DNA from: Rhinopithecus roxellana | Lineage: Eukaryota > Chordata > Mammalia > Primates > Cercopithecidae | Assembly (NCBI RefSeq): GCF_007565055.1 | Contig: NC_044557.1 | Span: 70,522,095-70,586,094, forward strand | Length of the DNA: 64,000 nt | Reading direction: 5' to 3' | In this document: in pieces, positions 1-12,307 of the stretch | Layout of the letters: every line of letters starts with the position of its first letter | Position numbering within the stretch: the stretch's first letter is position 1 | Notes under the pieces: model-generated | The model's input: only the letters and a program-made list of their open reading frames with translations | Told to the model about the DNA's origin: nothing | The model's database searches: none | Position numbers and translations under genes: made by a program

Positions 1-299
1 CTTAGAAGTATATAAGTGAACTAAAATTAGAATCACTGCATCAGGAAATTCGTTAGAAATATTTTTGAAATTATAATTTCCTTCTCTTCTGCTGTTACTA
101 AGTTAAAAATGGTAAGAAATGGACTCATCAGATATTTCCTCCCATTGATTTTAATTCTGCTTTATGGCTGCACGTTTTGTAGACTGATTCGTGACTGTAT
201 TCACTGAAGGCCAATCAAAGACCGCAGGGTGAAGTTTCTTAGGCTTGCAGCTGTGAATGATATGGGTCTCAGACTCATCTCCCTCATGAATTGATTTTT

Positions 300-563
300 T
301 CTTTTTTAAGATGGAGTCTTGCTCTGTCGCCCAGGCTGGAGTGCAGTGGCCCGATCTCGGCTCACTGCAAGTCTCCTAGGTTCACGCCATTCTCCTGCCT
401 CAGCCTCCTGAGTAGCTGGGACTACAGGTGCCCGCCACCACGCTCAGCTAATTTTTTTGTGTTTTTAGTAGAGACAGGGTTTCACCACATTAGCCAGGAT
501 GGTCTCGATCTCCTGACCTCATGATCCGCCCACCTCGGTCTCCCAAAGTGCTGGGATTACAGG
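300..563 (-). mobile_element. AluY-like SINE, 5'-truncated
   Basis: Reverse-complement Alu. The poly-T side (A-tail) is on the left, then the right monomer, the middle A-rich linker and the left monomer. It stops at the complement of 'CCTGTAATCCCAGC', so about the first 20-35 bases of the Alu are missing. The 15-bp target duplication CATGAATTGATTTTT flanks it at 285-299 and 564-578. The diagnostic block reading 'GATCTCCTGACCTCATGATCC' points to the AluY lineage. Confidence 0.93.
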
Positions 564-578
564 CATGAATTGATTTTT

Positions 579-2107
579 AAGAGAATAAGAGACTGGTAGA
601 TTCTCAAAGGGCGAAGAACCACCACTAGGGGTGTCACTGTACATTGTCGTCACTGTAGGTTGTCGTCGGTTGCTTTAACTTGGCAGCTGCTGTTATTGTG
701 ACATGATTGTGGCTGTTTTCCCTCTCTTCCTGAAATACTAGCATAGGAATATTAATTTTCTTAAGTCTTCCATTATCTCTATGAAAAATGCTTGATTACT
801 TGGGGCTATGTGAAGACTATGTTCTGACAGGCTATTCTAATCTTCTAAGAAAGTGTGAGAAATGTCTTAGATGAAAGGCTAGTGATAAATCAATATGTGA
901 TATCTCAATATAGAGTAAACAGTCAGATCCCTGGGGGCACATGGTCTTAGTTGGGGGACAGAGGCTGAAATGTTTCTGCCTTTAGCTTAGTGATGAAAAT
1001 ATTAGCATCTGTAGCCTTCATAATTATGGATGCAAATTAACAAAATTTCTTCAGTGCTATTTAAATAGAAATTTCTATGATAATGCAAATATTCTATACT
1101 CGTGCTGCCTAATACTGAGGAAGGAATTATTTTATTTTATTTTAATTAATTTAAAATGTAGTTGCTGTGGGTGGCTGGTGGCTACCCTATTGGAAGCATA
1201 GTTTTAAGCAATGGCTTACAATGAGTACTAGGTTTATTTTCCTCACCTAAGAAGAAATGTAGAACTGGGAAGCACAGGGATACCATGGGTGCCTAAGGAT
1301 GTGGTAAGGAAATGGGCTCCTTCAGTGTTCTTCCTCAGCATCCCTGCCTGACATTTGACTTTCATCCTCATGGTCATAAGATGGCTGTGCCCTGGTGCAT
1401 CTCATCTGTATTTTCTACAGGAAGAAGGGGATTGGGTGAAAGGTAGACATTTTCAGAAGGCTCTTCTGTGTTTTTTCCAAAAAGACTGTTACCAACCTCT
1501 CATTGACCCGGACTTGTTACATGGCCATCCCTGCCTGCAATAGAGGCTGGGAGTTCAAGTATTTCCCTCAGCAGCTTCTGTTGTAGATAAAGCAAAAGGA
1601 GGAAGAGGTTGGAATGGATATGGAGGCCACTGGTCTGCAGTGTTTGCCATAGCAGACATTTGACTCTTTATCCTGTAGAATTCCATAATCATGCCACAAT
1701 CATGGGCCTGGAGTTGTCAGTGTCTTTTTTAAAAAACAAAACAAAACAAAACACAAAACATCTAGGTGACAAACTGTAAATGACACTAGCCTTGGGCTTG
1801 AAGACTGTTTAGCACATAGAATATAGGATTTGAACTTTGAGATATTGGAGTGATGATGAGTATTGCATTTAAGGAAAACTGTCTAATGACTGGATAGTGT
1901 AAGTGTCTTTTGAAGTATTAAAAACAGCAAAGCACATACTGAGGAAATAAAGATATAAGAGTTAGAAATTGAAAACCAAAATCTTGACATTAGTAAGCAT
2001 CTCACTGTTATAGGATGTATAAGACTCACGGCCTGATGCAACACCAGCCCATGGGTCACCCTGGGAACCCTCACACGAATGCTTATCCTCTCAACCATGA
2101 ACACAGA
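579..2107. other. Non-repetitive AT-rich DNA, no gene seen
   Basis: No exon-like frame, RNA gene or confident repeat is visible. A short (AAAAC)n tract lies at 1731-1759. The 62-codon frame around 1355-1543 has no recognisable domain or splice context and is probably chance. Confidence 0.5.
1731..1759. repeat. (AAAAC)n simple repeat
   Basis: Short run of AAAAC units with one interrupted copy. It has no visible Alu body next to it, so its origin is unclear. Confidence 0.8.
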
Positions 2108-2208
2108 TTTAAAATTTCACTTTACGGAATAGGAAACTGAAGCTTGGAGCTGTTAATGCTACTTGTCTAAAACCTCAACTGGTACGTGACAGTCAGGATT
2201 CAGATCCG
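2108..2208 (-). mobile_element. MIR SINE fragment
   Basis: Reads on the + strand as the reverse complement of the MIR core: a 'GGAAACTGAAGC' block, a degraded form of the segment that normally ends in the 'CACAGCTAG' motif, then 'CAGGATTCAGATCC'. Old and diverged. The call is from recognition of the consensus. Confidence 0.6.
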
Positions 2209-2509
2209 AAGTTGGCGGAGGCAGGGAAGCCACGGCTTTATTGTCCTGGGCTCGCGTTCTGCCTCTTCCCCTCTCTATGTGATCCTTCTATGACCACATC
2301 TGCTCACACTTGTTCCCCAGCTTGAAATTTGTTAACAGTGGCTGCTCTAAGTTGGCCCCTCAACCTCACTCTCTGCCCTCTAGCCTGCAATGAGGGAGTG
2401 GAGAATGCCTGCCCGAGACTATCATATGTTCCTCCAGAGTTAACAGTTTCTTCTAATTGTCTTTAGATCCCAGAAGAGCATCTGACACACTTAAGAAATG
2501 CTTACTTTA

Positions 2510-2800
2510 GGCCGGGGCGGTGGCTCACATCTGTAATCCCAGCACTTTGGGAGGCTGAGGTGGTTGGGTCACCTGAGGTCAGGAGTTCGAGACCAGCCTG
2601 GCTGACATAGTGAAACCCTGTCTCTACTAAAAATACAAAAGTTAGTCAGGCCTGGTGGCGTGTGCCTGTAATCCCAGCTACTTGGGGAGGCTGAGGCAGG
2701 AGAATCGCTTGAATCTGGAGGTGGAGGTTACAGTGAGCCGAGATCTCGCCACTGCACTCCAGCCTGGGTGACAGAGCAAGACTCCATCTCAAAAAAAAAA
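2510..2800 (+). mobile_element. AluS SINE, full length
   Basis: Full dimeric Alu from 'GGCCGGGGCGGTGG' to a 12-A tail. The segment 'CACCTGAGGTCAGGAGTTCG' is typical of AluS (Sx/Sz). Perfect 17-bp target duplication AAGAAATGCTTACTTTA at 2493-2509 and 2801-2817. Confidence 0.97.
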
Positions 2801-2817
2801 AAGAAATGCTTACTTTA

Positions 2818-4689
2818 TCAGATAATCGGTGATATAGATATAAAAATTCTCCCAGTTTTGGAGGGGTATTAGAAAAATATATAAACGTTATTTTTTTTTC
2901 TTCTTCCACCAAGGATGGTTGGTTTCTTTCCAGACTGATTTTGAGTTTCTCAGTTTTTCTGAGAAAATATGATTGTAAAATTTATGAATATCTTCCAATA
3001 TTTTATTCAGTATATTTAAAACTTATACATCTTCAGTGTAAATATTTTCCAGTAATCGCTGTAATAATTTCTCTTTGAATTGACAATTATACAGGCTAAT
3101 GTTCCCTTAACATGGAAACTAATAATAGAAGGATTTCTGTAGCCTGTGTGTGTGTGTGTGTAGAACTGTAGTGCTTTCATTTATATAACAGATTGGTATC
3201 TTTATTTCTCTTTAAGTCTTTTTTCTAAAGTCATAATCCCTTGCAAAATGAATGTATTTTTTAATCATCCAAAGGCCCATTACAAAAAATTGAAAGGAAC
3301 TTTATGTGTTATATAAACCAATGGGCCAAGTTTTAGATAGTCTTAAAAGGGAAATAATGGAATGGAATTAGCTGGCATTTAAAAAATACAATTGTATACA
3401 GCACAGATGGAATGAATGTTATGTTTATCCCATGCTTTCTTCAAATGTAGATTATACTCTTACCTATCTGATTTCATTTCAGAGCTAAGAGAAGGAATAT
3501 TTATTAATGTGTTCAAAATGAGTTGGTTTTAACAGCTGCCTTCGGAAGAAAAGTTCATTGATTTTATAATCCTAAGAATAAAGACTTCACTTACCTGACA
3601 CTCTCCTAAACACCTGCTGGGTGTAAAATGATACCCTACCTCTACTGAAATGAAGCTGCTGCTTATTTTGTAGAAGGTATAAAACTTTGAAAACTAAGAC
3701 AGATCCATAGAGTTCGGGATATTTTAGAACCATTACTTCAGTTTACCTTCCTATCATGGTCTTCCAGTTGCTGGAGAAAATAATAGAGCCTTCTTATGAA
3801 TACTAAACTCTCTAGTACCAGTGGATTTCAAGGATTTCCTGGCCCCTCCTCATCTCAAGGGAAAATAATTTTGCAGTCCCCTTGCTAGTTCATGGTAAGA
3901 CTGATGGGACAAACCCATTTTAGTCTATCTTATGGACTAGAGTAATGCAACTCTGAATAGTTAAGTGATTTGCTCTAGTTAAGTAAATTATTTGCTACTC
4001 CTCTCATTGAGATGTAAGGTCTAATGCTTCTTCCCTTCCCTTGAATTTGGGCTGGCTTAGTGATTTGTTTGACTAAAAGTATTTGGGAGAATTGATGCTC
4101 TAAGACTTTTGAGGCTAGGTCATAAGAAGCCTTTCAGTTTCTACACACAACCCAGGGGACACTTGCTGTTGAAGCCTTGAGCTGACATAGAAGTCCAACT
4201 ACTCTGAGGCCACTGTCCTGTAAGATGTGCTCAAGATGTGCTAAGCCAGTATATAGGTGTTGTAGCCCATAGACTTCTGAACCATCCCAGCTGATAACAT
4301 GCAACAGAGATGAATTGTCCCCACTCATGTGAGTCTAAATTCCTGACCTGAAAATTCATGAGATTTAATGATGATAATGATGATGGTGGTGATGATGATG
4401 AAGATAATAATAATGATAAATTGTTGTTTTAAACTGGTGTGGATAACTGGAACACCTGCCAAACTCTGACTCAGGGCTTTTGACTCCAGTGCCTGTGCTC
4501 AATTTCCTCCCTGCAAATGTCAGCTGCCCATATACCTGTGATATTGTATTAAACTTATGATTTATAGGAATTACAGGAATAAAACGGAATGAGTTATATT
4601 TCCCTCATAAGAAAACAAAGCTAGAACCAATTTAAAATAACTCTGCCATCATGCTTCATTTTCCTTCATATCTCTTAATCCAAAATGGC
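2818..4689. other. Mostly unique DNA with short simple repeats
   Basis: No gene seen. It holds a short (TG)n at about 3147-3162 and an imperfect (GAT)n/(AAT)n tract at 4366-4419. The remainder is AT-rich and unassigned. Confidence 0.5.
4366..4419. repeat. Imperfect (GAT)n trinucleotide repeat
   Basis: GAT/AAT/GGT trinucleotides over about 54 bp with several interruptions, so probably an ageing microsatellite. Confidence 0.8.
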
Positions 4690-4855
4690 ATTGTTATATA
4701 TCTATTTATTCAGCTGTCTTCTTTCTTTCCCAGGATATAGACTCCATGAGGACTTTATTTTGCTGTTTGTAGCTTCAACAGCACCTATACTAGCATCTGG
4801 CATGTTTAGACACTCACAGTGTATTTGTTGAATAAATGAATGAATTAATGAAAAA
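4690..4855 (+). mobile_element. LINE-2 (L2) 3'-end fragment
   Basis: Carries the L2 3' end pattern: 'GACTCCATGAGGAC', a weak 'CTAGCATCTGGCATG', then 'TTGTTGAATAAATGAATGAA', the characteristic short terminal repeat tail. Confidence 0.75.
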
Positions 4856-5204
4856 ATGATTCTCAGAGAATATAAAGCATAAATATCACTCTATCTGTTT
4901 AGAGTATTATTCTTCTGGGAAAATATGAAAACCAGAATATTACAAAGGTAATAAAGCAAACATTTGATAACCTAAAACCCCAGCATAACAAATGTTAAGA
5001 TGATACATGTTCACATCATAGCTTTTGTCTTAAATAAATAAAATATTAGAGTTGCAGGTTGAATTTGTGTATATTTCTCATTTCCCTCTTCCTTGTCCTA
5101 AAGTCAACACTGTTATATATTTGACTTATATATTCTTATGCTTTTACTACATATAATTTTATCTACAAATAATATGTCTACTTGGCTCTGCCTTCAAAAT
5201 ATGT

Positions 5205-5972
5205 TTCCAGTCCCTTTTCACCTGCCCTCGCTACTTCTCTAGTGCATCCCCTATCTTTTCTCAGAATTACTACAACATCTTCCTAACCATTCTCTGCTTA
5301 CTCTCTCACAGCATCAGTGCAACACTACTCCATCTCTTCTCCACCCCGCAGCCAGATTGATCCTTCAAAAACAAACATTGGATCACATATCCTCCCCTCT
5401 CCTCACCCTTCCATGGTCTCCATCGTACCTGAAATACAACACCAATCCTTGTCATGTTCAAGGCCCTGTTTCATCTAGTGCTCCAGTGCCAGCCCTCCTG
5501 TTCCTGCCATGCTCCAGGCACTCCTGGTGCACTGGCCTCTTTGCTGTTTAGGGAGCACACGGAGCACATTGCCAAGCACATTTCCACCTCTGGGCCTTTG
5601 CATCTGCTCGTTCTTTCCCTTGGCTTATCCTTCCACTGTCTTGTCTCCTGTGAGTTGCTGACTCCTGCATTTGTTTTTTGTTCAGAAGTCACCTCCCAAT
5701 GGGGATGGGCAGTACCAACTGATTAATAGTTGAACTACCTTCATTAACCCATACCAAGGTTTATTTTTTTCTGCAAAACTTACTGCTACCTGATAGAGTT
5801 TGCTTATGTTTGTATGTATGCATGCATGTAGGATGCATTTATCTGTTTGCTGTCTATTCCCTCATTAGATTATAAACTTTGTCATGTCAGGGACCTTCTA
5901 TTATTCTATTCTTTTGGGGCCTAGAACAATGACTGACATAAAGTAGGTGCCCCCAAAATATGTGTTGAATGA
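5205..5972 (+). mobile_element. LINE-2 (L2) 3' region
   Basis: Long L2 3' segment. It contains the 'CTCACCCTTCCATGGTCTCC' block, 'GGGCCTTTGCATCTGCT', 'CAGAAGTCACCTCC' and the terminal 'CCTAGAACAATGACTGACAT', ending 'GTGTTGAATGAAG'. Overlapping frames at 5357-5726 fall within this repeat and are not genes. Confidence 0.85.
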
Positions 5973-5984
5973 AGAAATATAGGA

Positions 5985-6086
5985 ATCTAGTGTTTTGCTT
6001 TTAAAACTGTACATAAAGTTTATCATACTGGATGCATCTTGTGGCAATTTGCTTTTCTCATGTCAAAGTATGTTCATATTGAGATT
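5985..6086. mobile_element. Probable old L1 fragment, left of the LTR insertion
   Basis: Together with 6872-7100 this resembles an old L1M segment ('TTTGCTTTTCTCATG...' left; 'TTGATCCATTTCACTATTGC' and 'AGCAATGCTGAAAGGAACATT' right) that the solo LTR at 6091-6867 splits. Diverged, so this is a low-confidence assignment. Confidence 0.4.
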
Positions 6087-6090
6087 GATT

Positions 6091-6867
6091 TATAACAGCC
6101 CAATGGGTTTACCTCGCCTGCTGCCTAGACAGAACCGATTTATGAAGACAGGGGAATTGCAATGGAGAAAGAGTAATTCACTCAGAGCTGGCTGTGTGCG
6201 AGACGGGAGTTTTATTACTGCTCAAATCAGTTGCCCCGTTTGGGGATCAGAGTTTTTAAACATAATTTGGTGGGTAGGGGCTTGGATCAGAGTTTTTAAA
6301 GATAATTTGGTGGGTGCGGGCTTGGGAAGTGGGGAATGCTGATGGGTCAGGTTGGAGATAGAATCACAGGGGGCCAAAGTTAGTTTTTCATAATGTCTTC
6401 TGTTCCTGGGTGTGATGGCAGAACTGGTTGGGTCTGAGTGGTGTCAGCTGATTCATCCAGTGCAGGGTCAGCAAAACATCTCAAGCAAAACATCTCAGCA
6501 AAACATCTCAAGCATTAGGTTTTACATTAGTGATGTTACTCCCAGGAGCAATTGGGGAAGGTTCAGACTCTTGGAGCCAGAGGCTGCATGACTCCCAAAT
6601 TGTGATTTCTAGTCTTGTAGCTAATTTGTTAGTCCTGCAAAGGCAGACTGGACCCCAGGCAAGAAGTGGGTCTCTTTGGGAAAGGGCTGTTACCAATTTT
6701 GTTTCAGAGACAAACCATGAACTGAATTCCTTCCCAAACTTAGTTCCGCCTATGCCCAGGAATGAGTAAGGACAGTTTAAGGGTTAGAAGCAAGAGGGAG
6801 CCAAATTAGGTCTGATTTCTTTCACTGTTATAATGTTCTCTGTTACAATTTTGCAAAGGCGGTTTCA
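6091..6867 (-). mobile_element. Solo LTR of an ERV1-type endogenous retrovirus
   Basis: Read on the minus strand the LTR starts 'TGAAACCGCCTTTGC' and ends at the degraded CA terminus '...GCTGTTATA'. It has an AATAAA polyadenylation signal at 6211-6216 (minus) followed by an R/U5-like segment. A 4-bp duplication GATT flanks it (6087-6090 and 6868-6871), the length expected for ERV1/gammaretrovirus-like integration. No internal gag/pol/env sequence lies next to it, so it is a recombined solo LTR. Two internal tandem duplications occur: a unit of about 40 bp at 6244-6325 and three 14-bp units AGCAAAACATCTCA at 6470-6510. I do not assign a subfamily name. Confidence 0.8.
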
Positions 6868-6871
6868 GATT

Positions 6872-7100
6872 GAGCTCTTTTTCTGTATATCTAATCTATC
6901 TAGTCCAGTTATTTTAACTGTGGTTCACTATCCCACACAGTTTATTGATCCATTTCACTATTGCTAGATTGTAGTTACTTATAATTTTTCACTTTTCTAA
7001 GCAATGCTGAAAGGAACATTCTTTTAAAGATAGTTACCTTTGTTTTTTCCTGGTAGATGTATAGCAGAATAAGCATTTGGTTTCTTTCACATAACAGTTA
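6872..7100. mobile_element. Probable old L1 fragment, right of the LTR insertion
   Basis: Right half of the host sequence into which the 6091-6867 LTR integrated. See the left half at 5985-6086. Confidence 0.4.
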
Positions 7101-7939
7101 AATTCATGATAATCGTAATTGCATTTAAATTATTTTTTGCTTTGATGATTGGTCTACCAGCAAATGTTCTCATACAAATCTAAAAGTCATTTTAGGAGGG
7201 AAAACATAATATCACTTTTTTTTTAAAGAACAGGTTTGATATTATGTTTATCCTTTAAATTTCACACTTTTCTGATAAAACACCCTAATATTGAATATTT
7301 TCTCCTAATAAAACTAGAAAGTAATGTTACCCATGATTAAATTATTTTGTTTTGGTGTTATATGCATGCATGTTTGCGTGAGCATGTGTAGCAGTAAGAT
7401 CATTTGAATTACTGTGTCCCCAGTGGTAATAAGCAACACTGCTCTTCCACTAAATCATAGAGAAACCTTTCAGAGAGTTTTGCATTTTGTTTGTCAAAGT
7501 TTAAGAAAAAGCTAATTTTGTGACAGAATTGTAAACTTTGTTAAACTGAACAGATGAGGAGAAAGAAATGAAACTATTGAAAAACTCATTAAGGGTTATA
7601 ATTCTAGAATATAGTACGGACAATTTCCAAAAGAATAGGAGCTTTTATGTGCTCTGAAGCAGCGTACTTTATGGGTGATGTCATGTGTTTTGACTCTGAA
7701 GCTATGAATGTCACTAAAACAGATAAGAAAAAAAATTGCTTTTCCAGGGGTGATAATTTTTCCTTGCTTATTGTCAAATTATTCTGAGAGACAAAAAAGC
7801 TGAGTTCACTTTACTAATTTGTAATTTGTAACAGTTTAGACAGAGGTTAATCTAAACTTTACTTCTGCATTTATCTGTGCTAAGAAAAATTAAAAATTAG
7901 CTAATGTTAAAATTGAATGGATTCAGAAAATACAATCCA
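7101..7939. other. Unique AT-rich DNA
   Basis: No gene, RNA or clear repeat recognised. Scattered poly-A/T runs only. Confidence 0.45.
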
Positions 7940-8440
7940 TTAATTCAGCAATTCAGTAATGAGTGCCTACTAGGAATCAGATGCTATTCTTGATGCTGGG
8001 CATACAATTATGAATACAATCGTTGAGGTCTCTTCTTTGAGCTTACTGTTAGTGGAGGAGAGAGATAAGAATAAACACGTTTCCATGAGACAGCATTCCA
8101 TGGTGAGGGGACTGTTGCTATGAAGCATATAACACAGGACGGCATGACTGAAGGTAACTGGGTAGGGGTGGGGAGGAGCTGCCTTAGCTGTGGCCAGGTG
8201 TCACCTCTAAGGAGCTAACAGTTGAGATAAGAGCTAAATGAGGGATCACTGTGCAGACATCTGGTGACAGACTCTGCGGTCCAAGGAACAGCAAGTGAAC
8301 AGTGCTGAGTGTGGGAGCATGTTTGCTGTGTTTAGGAAGACAAAGGTCAGTGTGGCTGAGGAAGTGAGGGAGGGAATGGTCAATGAGGTCGGTGTGACAG
8401 GAAGCAGGCCGTGGAGGCTTGATAAGGAGTTTCCTAAAGC
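7940..8440 (-). mobile_element. LINE-2 (L2) antisense remnant
   Basis: Reverse complement of the L2 3' region: 'GAGTGCCTACTAGGAATCAG' near the L2 terminus, then 'GAACAGCAAGTG' and 'GTCAGTGTGGCTGAG' blocks in the order expected for minus-strand L2. Interrupted by diverged sequence. The 82-codon frame 8295-8543 is chance coding within it. Confidence 0.75.
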
Positions 8441-9324
8441 CGATCCCGAAGAGCTCTCCTTGGCAGCAACACCTTGCTTGCCGACCTTATTGCTCTTGAC
8501 AGAGTCTCTACTTGAACATAGAAAACGACAAAATTGTTTTTGAATCTGGAGTTGTCAGTCATTGAGTCAGGTCTTCTCCCTAATCACCCTCAATTGTGAG
8601 GATCTGTGATGCTATGAAAGGCAAGTGCCTGTTCCAGTAATTATCAGTACATCTGTTTAATCACTTAAACACTCAAAGCCCGAATTATTCATATGTTCAT
8701 GTGACTTTATAAGCACATTGGGGACTTGTGAATATGACTTTATGTCCCATGTAAAGAATCAGTACACTTTCTCTACATGATGGGACAGGGGTGACCATTA
8801 AACTGTGGAAAGTGGGTACATTTTGACGTGAGATAAGAGTGATACTATCTCACCACAGTTTTCCTTTACTGTCTGGTGTTCCGGAACATTCCTTCTTCAC
8901 CACCATAGCATGAGGCCCTATCAAAGCCCCTCTGTCTTCTCAAGGCTCAGTCTCAGCTATAGTAACCATTCTTTGTGTGATATATTTCCTCACCCTTCAG
9001 TGCTCTGATCACTCACTACTTTATTGGATGTGGTTGGTCATACAAATATGACCAAAAGTGATCTAACCAATCAAAAGTGGGTCAGATGGATGAAGAGTAA
9101 AGTAGAGCTTTACATTCTGGATGCTACATCCATTTTCACTATTTAAGGTCACCCTAGCTTTTTTGAAATCCACTTCACATTTTTTTTCCTCTCCAAGGAG
9201 AAATTTAAAGTAATCATGTATTTTAGCCTAAAAACTAAAACAGATACTATTTATAAGCCTTTCTCCATAAAAAAATTAGAGTTAGTACTTATTGAAATTG
9301 ATAATAGCATAAGCCATAGCTACC
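8441..9324. other. Unique DNA, no gene seen
   Basis: No recognisable coding, RNA or repeat feature. Confidence 0.45.
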
Positions 9325-9545
9325 ATTTCATGACTCCCGTTTATGTGCCATACAGTCAGCTAGACCCTTGCATATGTCATTTCTGGTCGGCATGAGGCTT
9401 CTATCAAGTATTTATTATTATTCTCAGTCTACAGATTTGGAACAGGAATTGAGAAGTTATGTAATCTCATTCCAATTTTCACTACTGGTAATTAGCATAT
9501 CCAGGTTTCAAACAAGATCTATTTGGCTCAATAGCCCAAAGTCAT
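9325..9545 (-). mobile_element. MIR SINE, antisense
   Basis: Reverse-complement MIR: 'TATGTGCCATACAG', '...ATTATTATTCTCAG.CTACAG', 'GGAACAGGAATTGAGAAG' and a degraded final block. A second partial antisense MIR-like piece follows at about 9590-9665. Confidence 0.7.
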
Positions 9546-9665
9546 AATCACCTCACTCTCCAGCCCCATTTAAAATCAAAATAGCCACCACTGTACTGTG
9601 TCCTAAGAGCTTTATGAATATGAGCTCAATTACTCCTCACCACAGCCTAATAAAAATGAGTGTTT

Positions 9666-10979
9666 TGTGCCTATCTAAAAAAAAAGCAAAAATGAAGATG
9701 AGAAGTTTTCATCAGGACCTTACAATTTCAAGTGACAGAAAACCTAAGTTGTAGTGGTTTAATGGTTCATATAAAGTCTAGGGGTGTGGTTGGCTTCAGT
9801 CATGCCTAAGCCTAAAGGAGATAATCTCCCTCTCTTCGTCTCTTTACTATACATTTCTCTCTGTTAGCTACTTTCACACATAGCTTCCCTGCAGAAGTGG
9901 CAGAATATCTTCCAGCAGCTACAGGCTCACATCCTCTCTGGTCACCTTAGAAGACCAGCTATGCCTCTCTCCCTGTAGTTCCTACAGTTCCTGGAATTGA
10001 GTGTCATTTTCCTTGGGTTCGGCTTGACCTGAATCATAGGCTCCCCCTGGGGCAGGAAGTTCAGCTCAATGCAACTCAGAGCCCATAAGAAGAGAAGTGG
10101 TACATTGTACCTTCCCCAAAAAGAAAGGGGGATGACTACTGACTGAGCAAAACAAAATTAAAAAAAAAAAAAAAATCTGTCCATTCTATGTGCCTCCAGT
10201 GCAATAGCAGTAAGTGGCATAATCAGGATTCAGATCCAGATTTATAAGGCTCCAAAATACTTTCTTTTATCCTTTATGCTGTGTTTTATCTCCATATAAT
10301 TGTCTTTTAAAATTCATTGTGAGATTATTTGTCAAGCTCTTATACTTCTGTTAAAAAAAAAAAAAACAACAACAATTTGTTAAGCAAGTGATGTTCAAAA
10401 GCATCAGCATATTTGTGGTTAATCTCTTTAAAATTAGCAAGTCTATCAATATACAGGTGAATACTATTTCTAGAAGCTAGAAACTCTGAACTTTTGGTAA
10501 GAAAGTGTAATATGATTTAGTATCTAATTTCATAGATATCTTTGCATTAAGTAAAATGTCCCTCTTCATATCTCCAAAATAAAGGATATTTAGCATAGAA
10601 TGGAATTTTTCTTATCTTACATGTTAAGACTGCACTATTTTCTGCCTTTTACACCAATGCAACTGGTCTTTATCAACAATTCACAATCTTTATTTCATTA
10701 TCTTTGACCTCTGATTTAGAGGACAGTACTCTCCCCTTGGGAGAAATTAGGAAGCATATAAGCAGAAAGAAATCATATAAACAATGGAAAGAATACACTA
10801 TTAGGAACCAAGAAACCAGGATCATGATTCCAATTTGACATTGGCTCCCTGTGAATAAGGGATGGCAAATGGGTTCTAAATTTCTGAGATCATCTCCAAC
10901 AACCCTCTTATATATTCTCTTTAATAGCTGTTTTCATGCTAAGTGCAGTAGAGTTTTTCATATTAGCCAATAAAGCAAA
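9666..10979. other. Unique DNA with two poly-A runs
   Basis: No gene seen. A run of about 17 A lies near 10158-10174 and another near 10353-10366 followed by CAACAACAA. No Alu or L1 body accompanies either. Confidence 0.45.
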
Positions 10980-11245
10980 ACTTATTCACTCAGACAAAAT
11001 GAATTGAGAATCTTTGGCAAGGTGCTGTGGTAGATACAGTGAAGCTGCAAGATGCCTCCTACTGGGAATTTGTTGTCATCCCCTAAAATGCATTATCTAA
11101 TATGTGCATGACACTGTGCTAGAAGCTGGGACTGTAGAGATGTAAAGAAAACTATTTGGGGGCTTATACTCTAGCTGGAGTGATATAAGCAAAAAGAAAG
11201 ATAAATAAACACCCAAGGCAGCATATATGATGTGTGATGTGCCAT
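10980..11245 (-). mobile_element. LINE-2 (L2) antisense fragment
   Basis: Contains 'GACACTGTGCTAGAAGCTGG' and 'AGATAAATAAAC' in the order of reverse-complement L2 3' sequence. Confidence 0.6.
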
Positions 11246-11774
11246 GTAAATAGGACAAACAACCACTTTACACGTTAGGCTTCTAATGACCAGTGCAGAC
11301 CTTTAGGGACTGTTCATACATACCTTGTAATACTGTGGATCTCATTGTGTCCATGGGTATCAGCATAGAGGTAAATGTAGGAGATCAAGGTAGGGACACA
11401 ATGACTAGATTGTCAAACAATTATATTCAAATCCAGAGTCATCTAAATAAAGAAAGAAGGAGATTGGGAAACCCACCACGAACCAGAGAAATGGTTTTAT
11501 CTTCCTATGTTATAAAGTCCAAAACAGGAGTCACTAGTTTGTATTGACATATGCTGTAAATGAAAAACACACCCTGAATTTTCCAGATTTAATATGAAAA
11601 AATTGCAAAATATCTCAATCATTTCTATACTGACTACATGTTGAAATGATAATATTTTGGATATACTGGACTAAATAAAACATAATTAAAGTTACTTATT
11701 TTTTAATGTGGCTTCCAGAACATTTAAAATTACATATATGGCTTATATGACATGGCTATTGAATGGCACTGGGT

Positions 11775-11950
11775 TTTCTGCTTTGGAACTGTGCAAATCA
11801 TTTAACTGCTCTGAGATTCACTTTTATCATCTGTAAAATGGGGATGAAAGTAGTGCTGTTCTCATAGATTTGTTCTTAGTGTTAAATCAAATGATACTTA
11901 TTAAGTACTTACCAGTGCCCAGCTTACAGTTAGGATTCAATAAATGAGAG
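11775..11950 (+). mobile_element. MIR SINE
   Basis: Core match 'ATCATCTGTAAAATGGGGATG', then 'AAATGATACTTATTAAGTA' and the 3' 'GCCCAGCTTACAGTTAGGAT' plus 'CAATAAATGAGAG'. Confidence 0.85.
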
Positions 11951-12029
11951 CAGTATGTTTACGATACAGACATAACATGTTGGTGCAGGACCATATAGCT
12001 TGTCCAGTAAGTGTGGAATTACATTAGCA

Positions 12030-12200
12030 CTACTCTGGTTCCCATAATTTACTAGCCTTATGACCTTGGGGCAGTTACTTAACCTCTTAGTACCTCAGGC
12101 CCCACCTGCATATGAATTGAGTTTATCAAGAGAGACATCCCCGTTGCTGTTCTTGGGATAATTAAATGAGATGATCCATGAAAGGTGCTTAGAACCTGCC
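12030..12200 (+). mobile_element. MIR SINE
   Basis: 'TTATGACCTTGGGGCAGTTA', 'CTTAACCTCTTAGTACCTCA' and 'AATTAAATGAGATGATCCAT' follow the MIR order. The centre is interrupted by unrelated bases. Confidence 0.8.
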
Positions 12201-12307
12201 AGGAGCAAAATAATGGAAAATTATAGTTGTGTGGTTGTTCCTGTGATTGTTCATATTCAGAAGATAATTACTTTTTTAAAAACTGTATTTCTAGTTGTGT
12301 TTGTTAC

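Noticed and set aside
3147..3162. Short (TG)n as Z-DNA or a recombination site
   Set aside because: Too short to stand out from background.
5357..5726. Overlapping frames on both strands of 64-90 codons
   Set aside because: They lie wholly in an L2 3' region with no splice sites or domain.
6470..6510. CRISPR-like short repeats
   Set aside because: Three directly adjacent 14-mers without spacers inside an LTR, in a primate genome.
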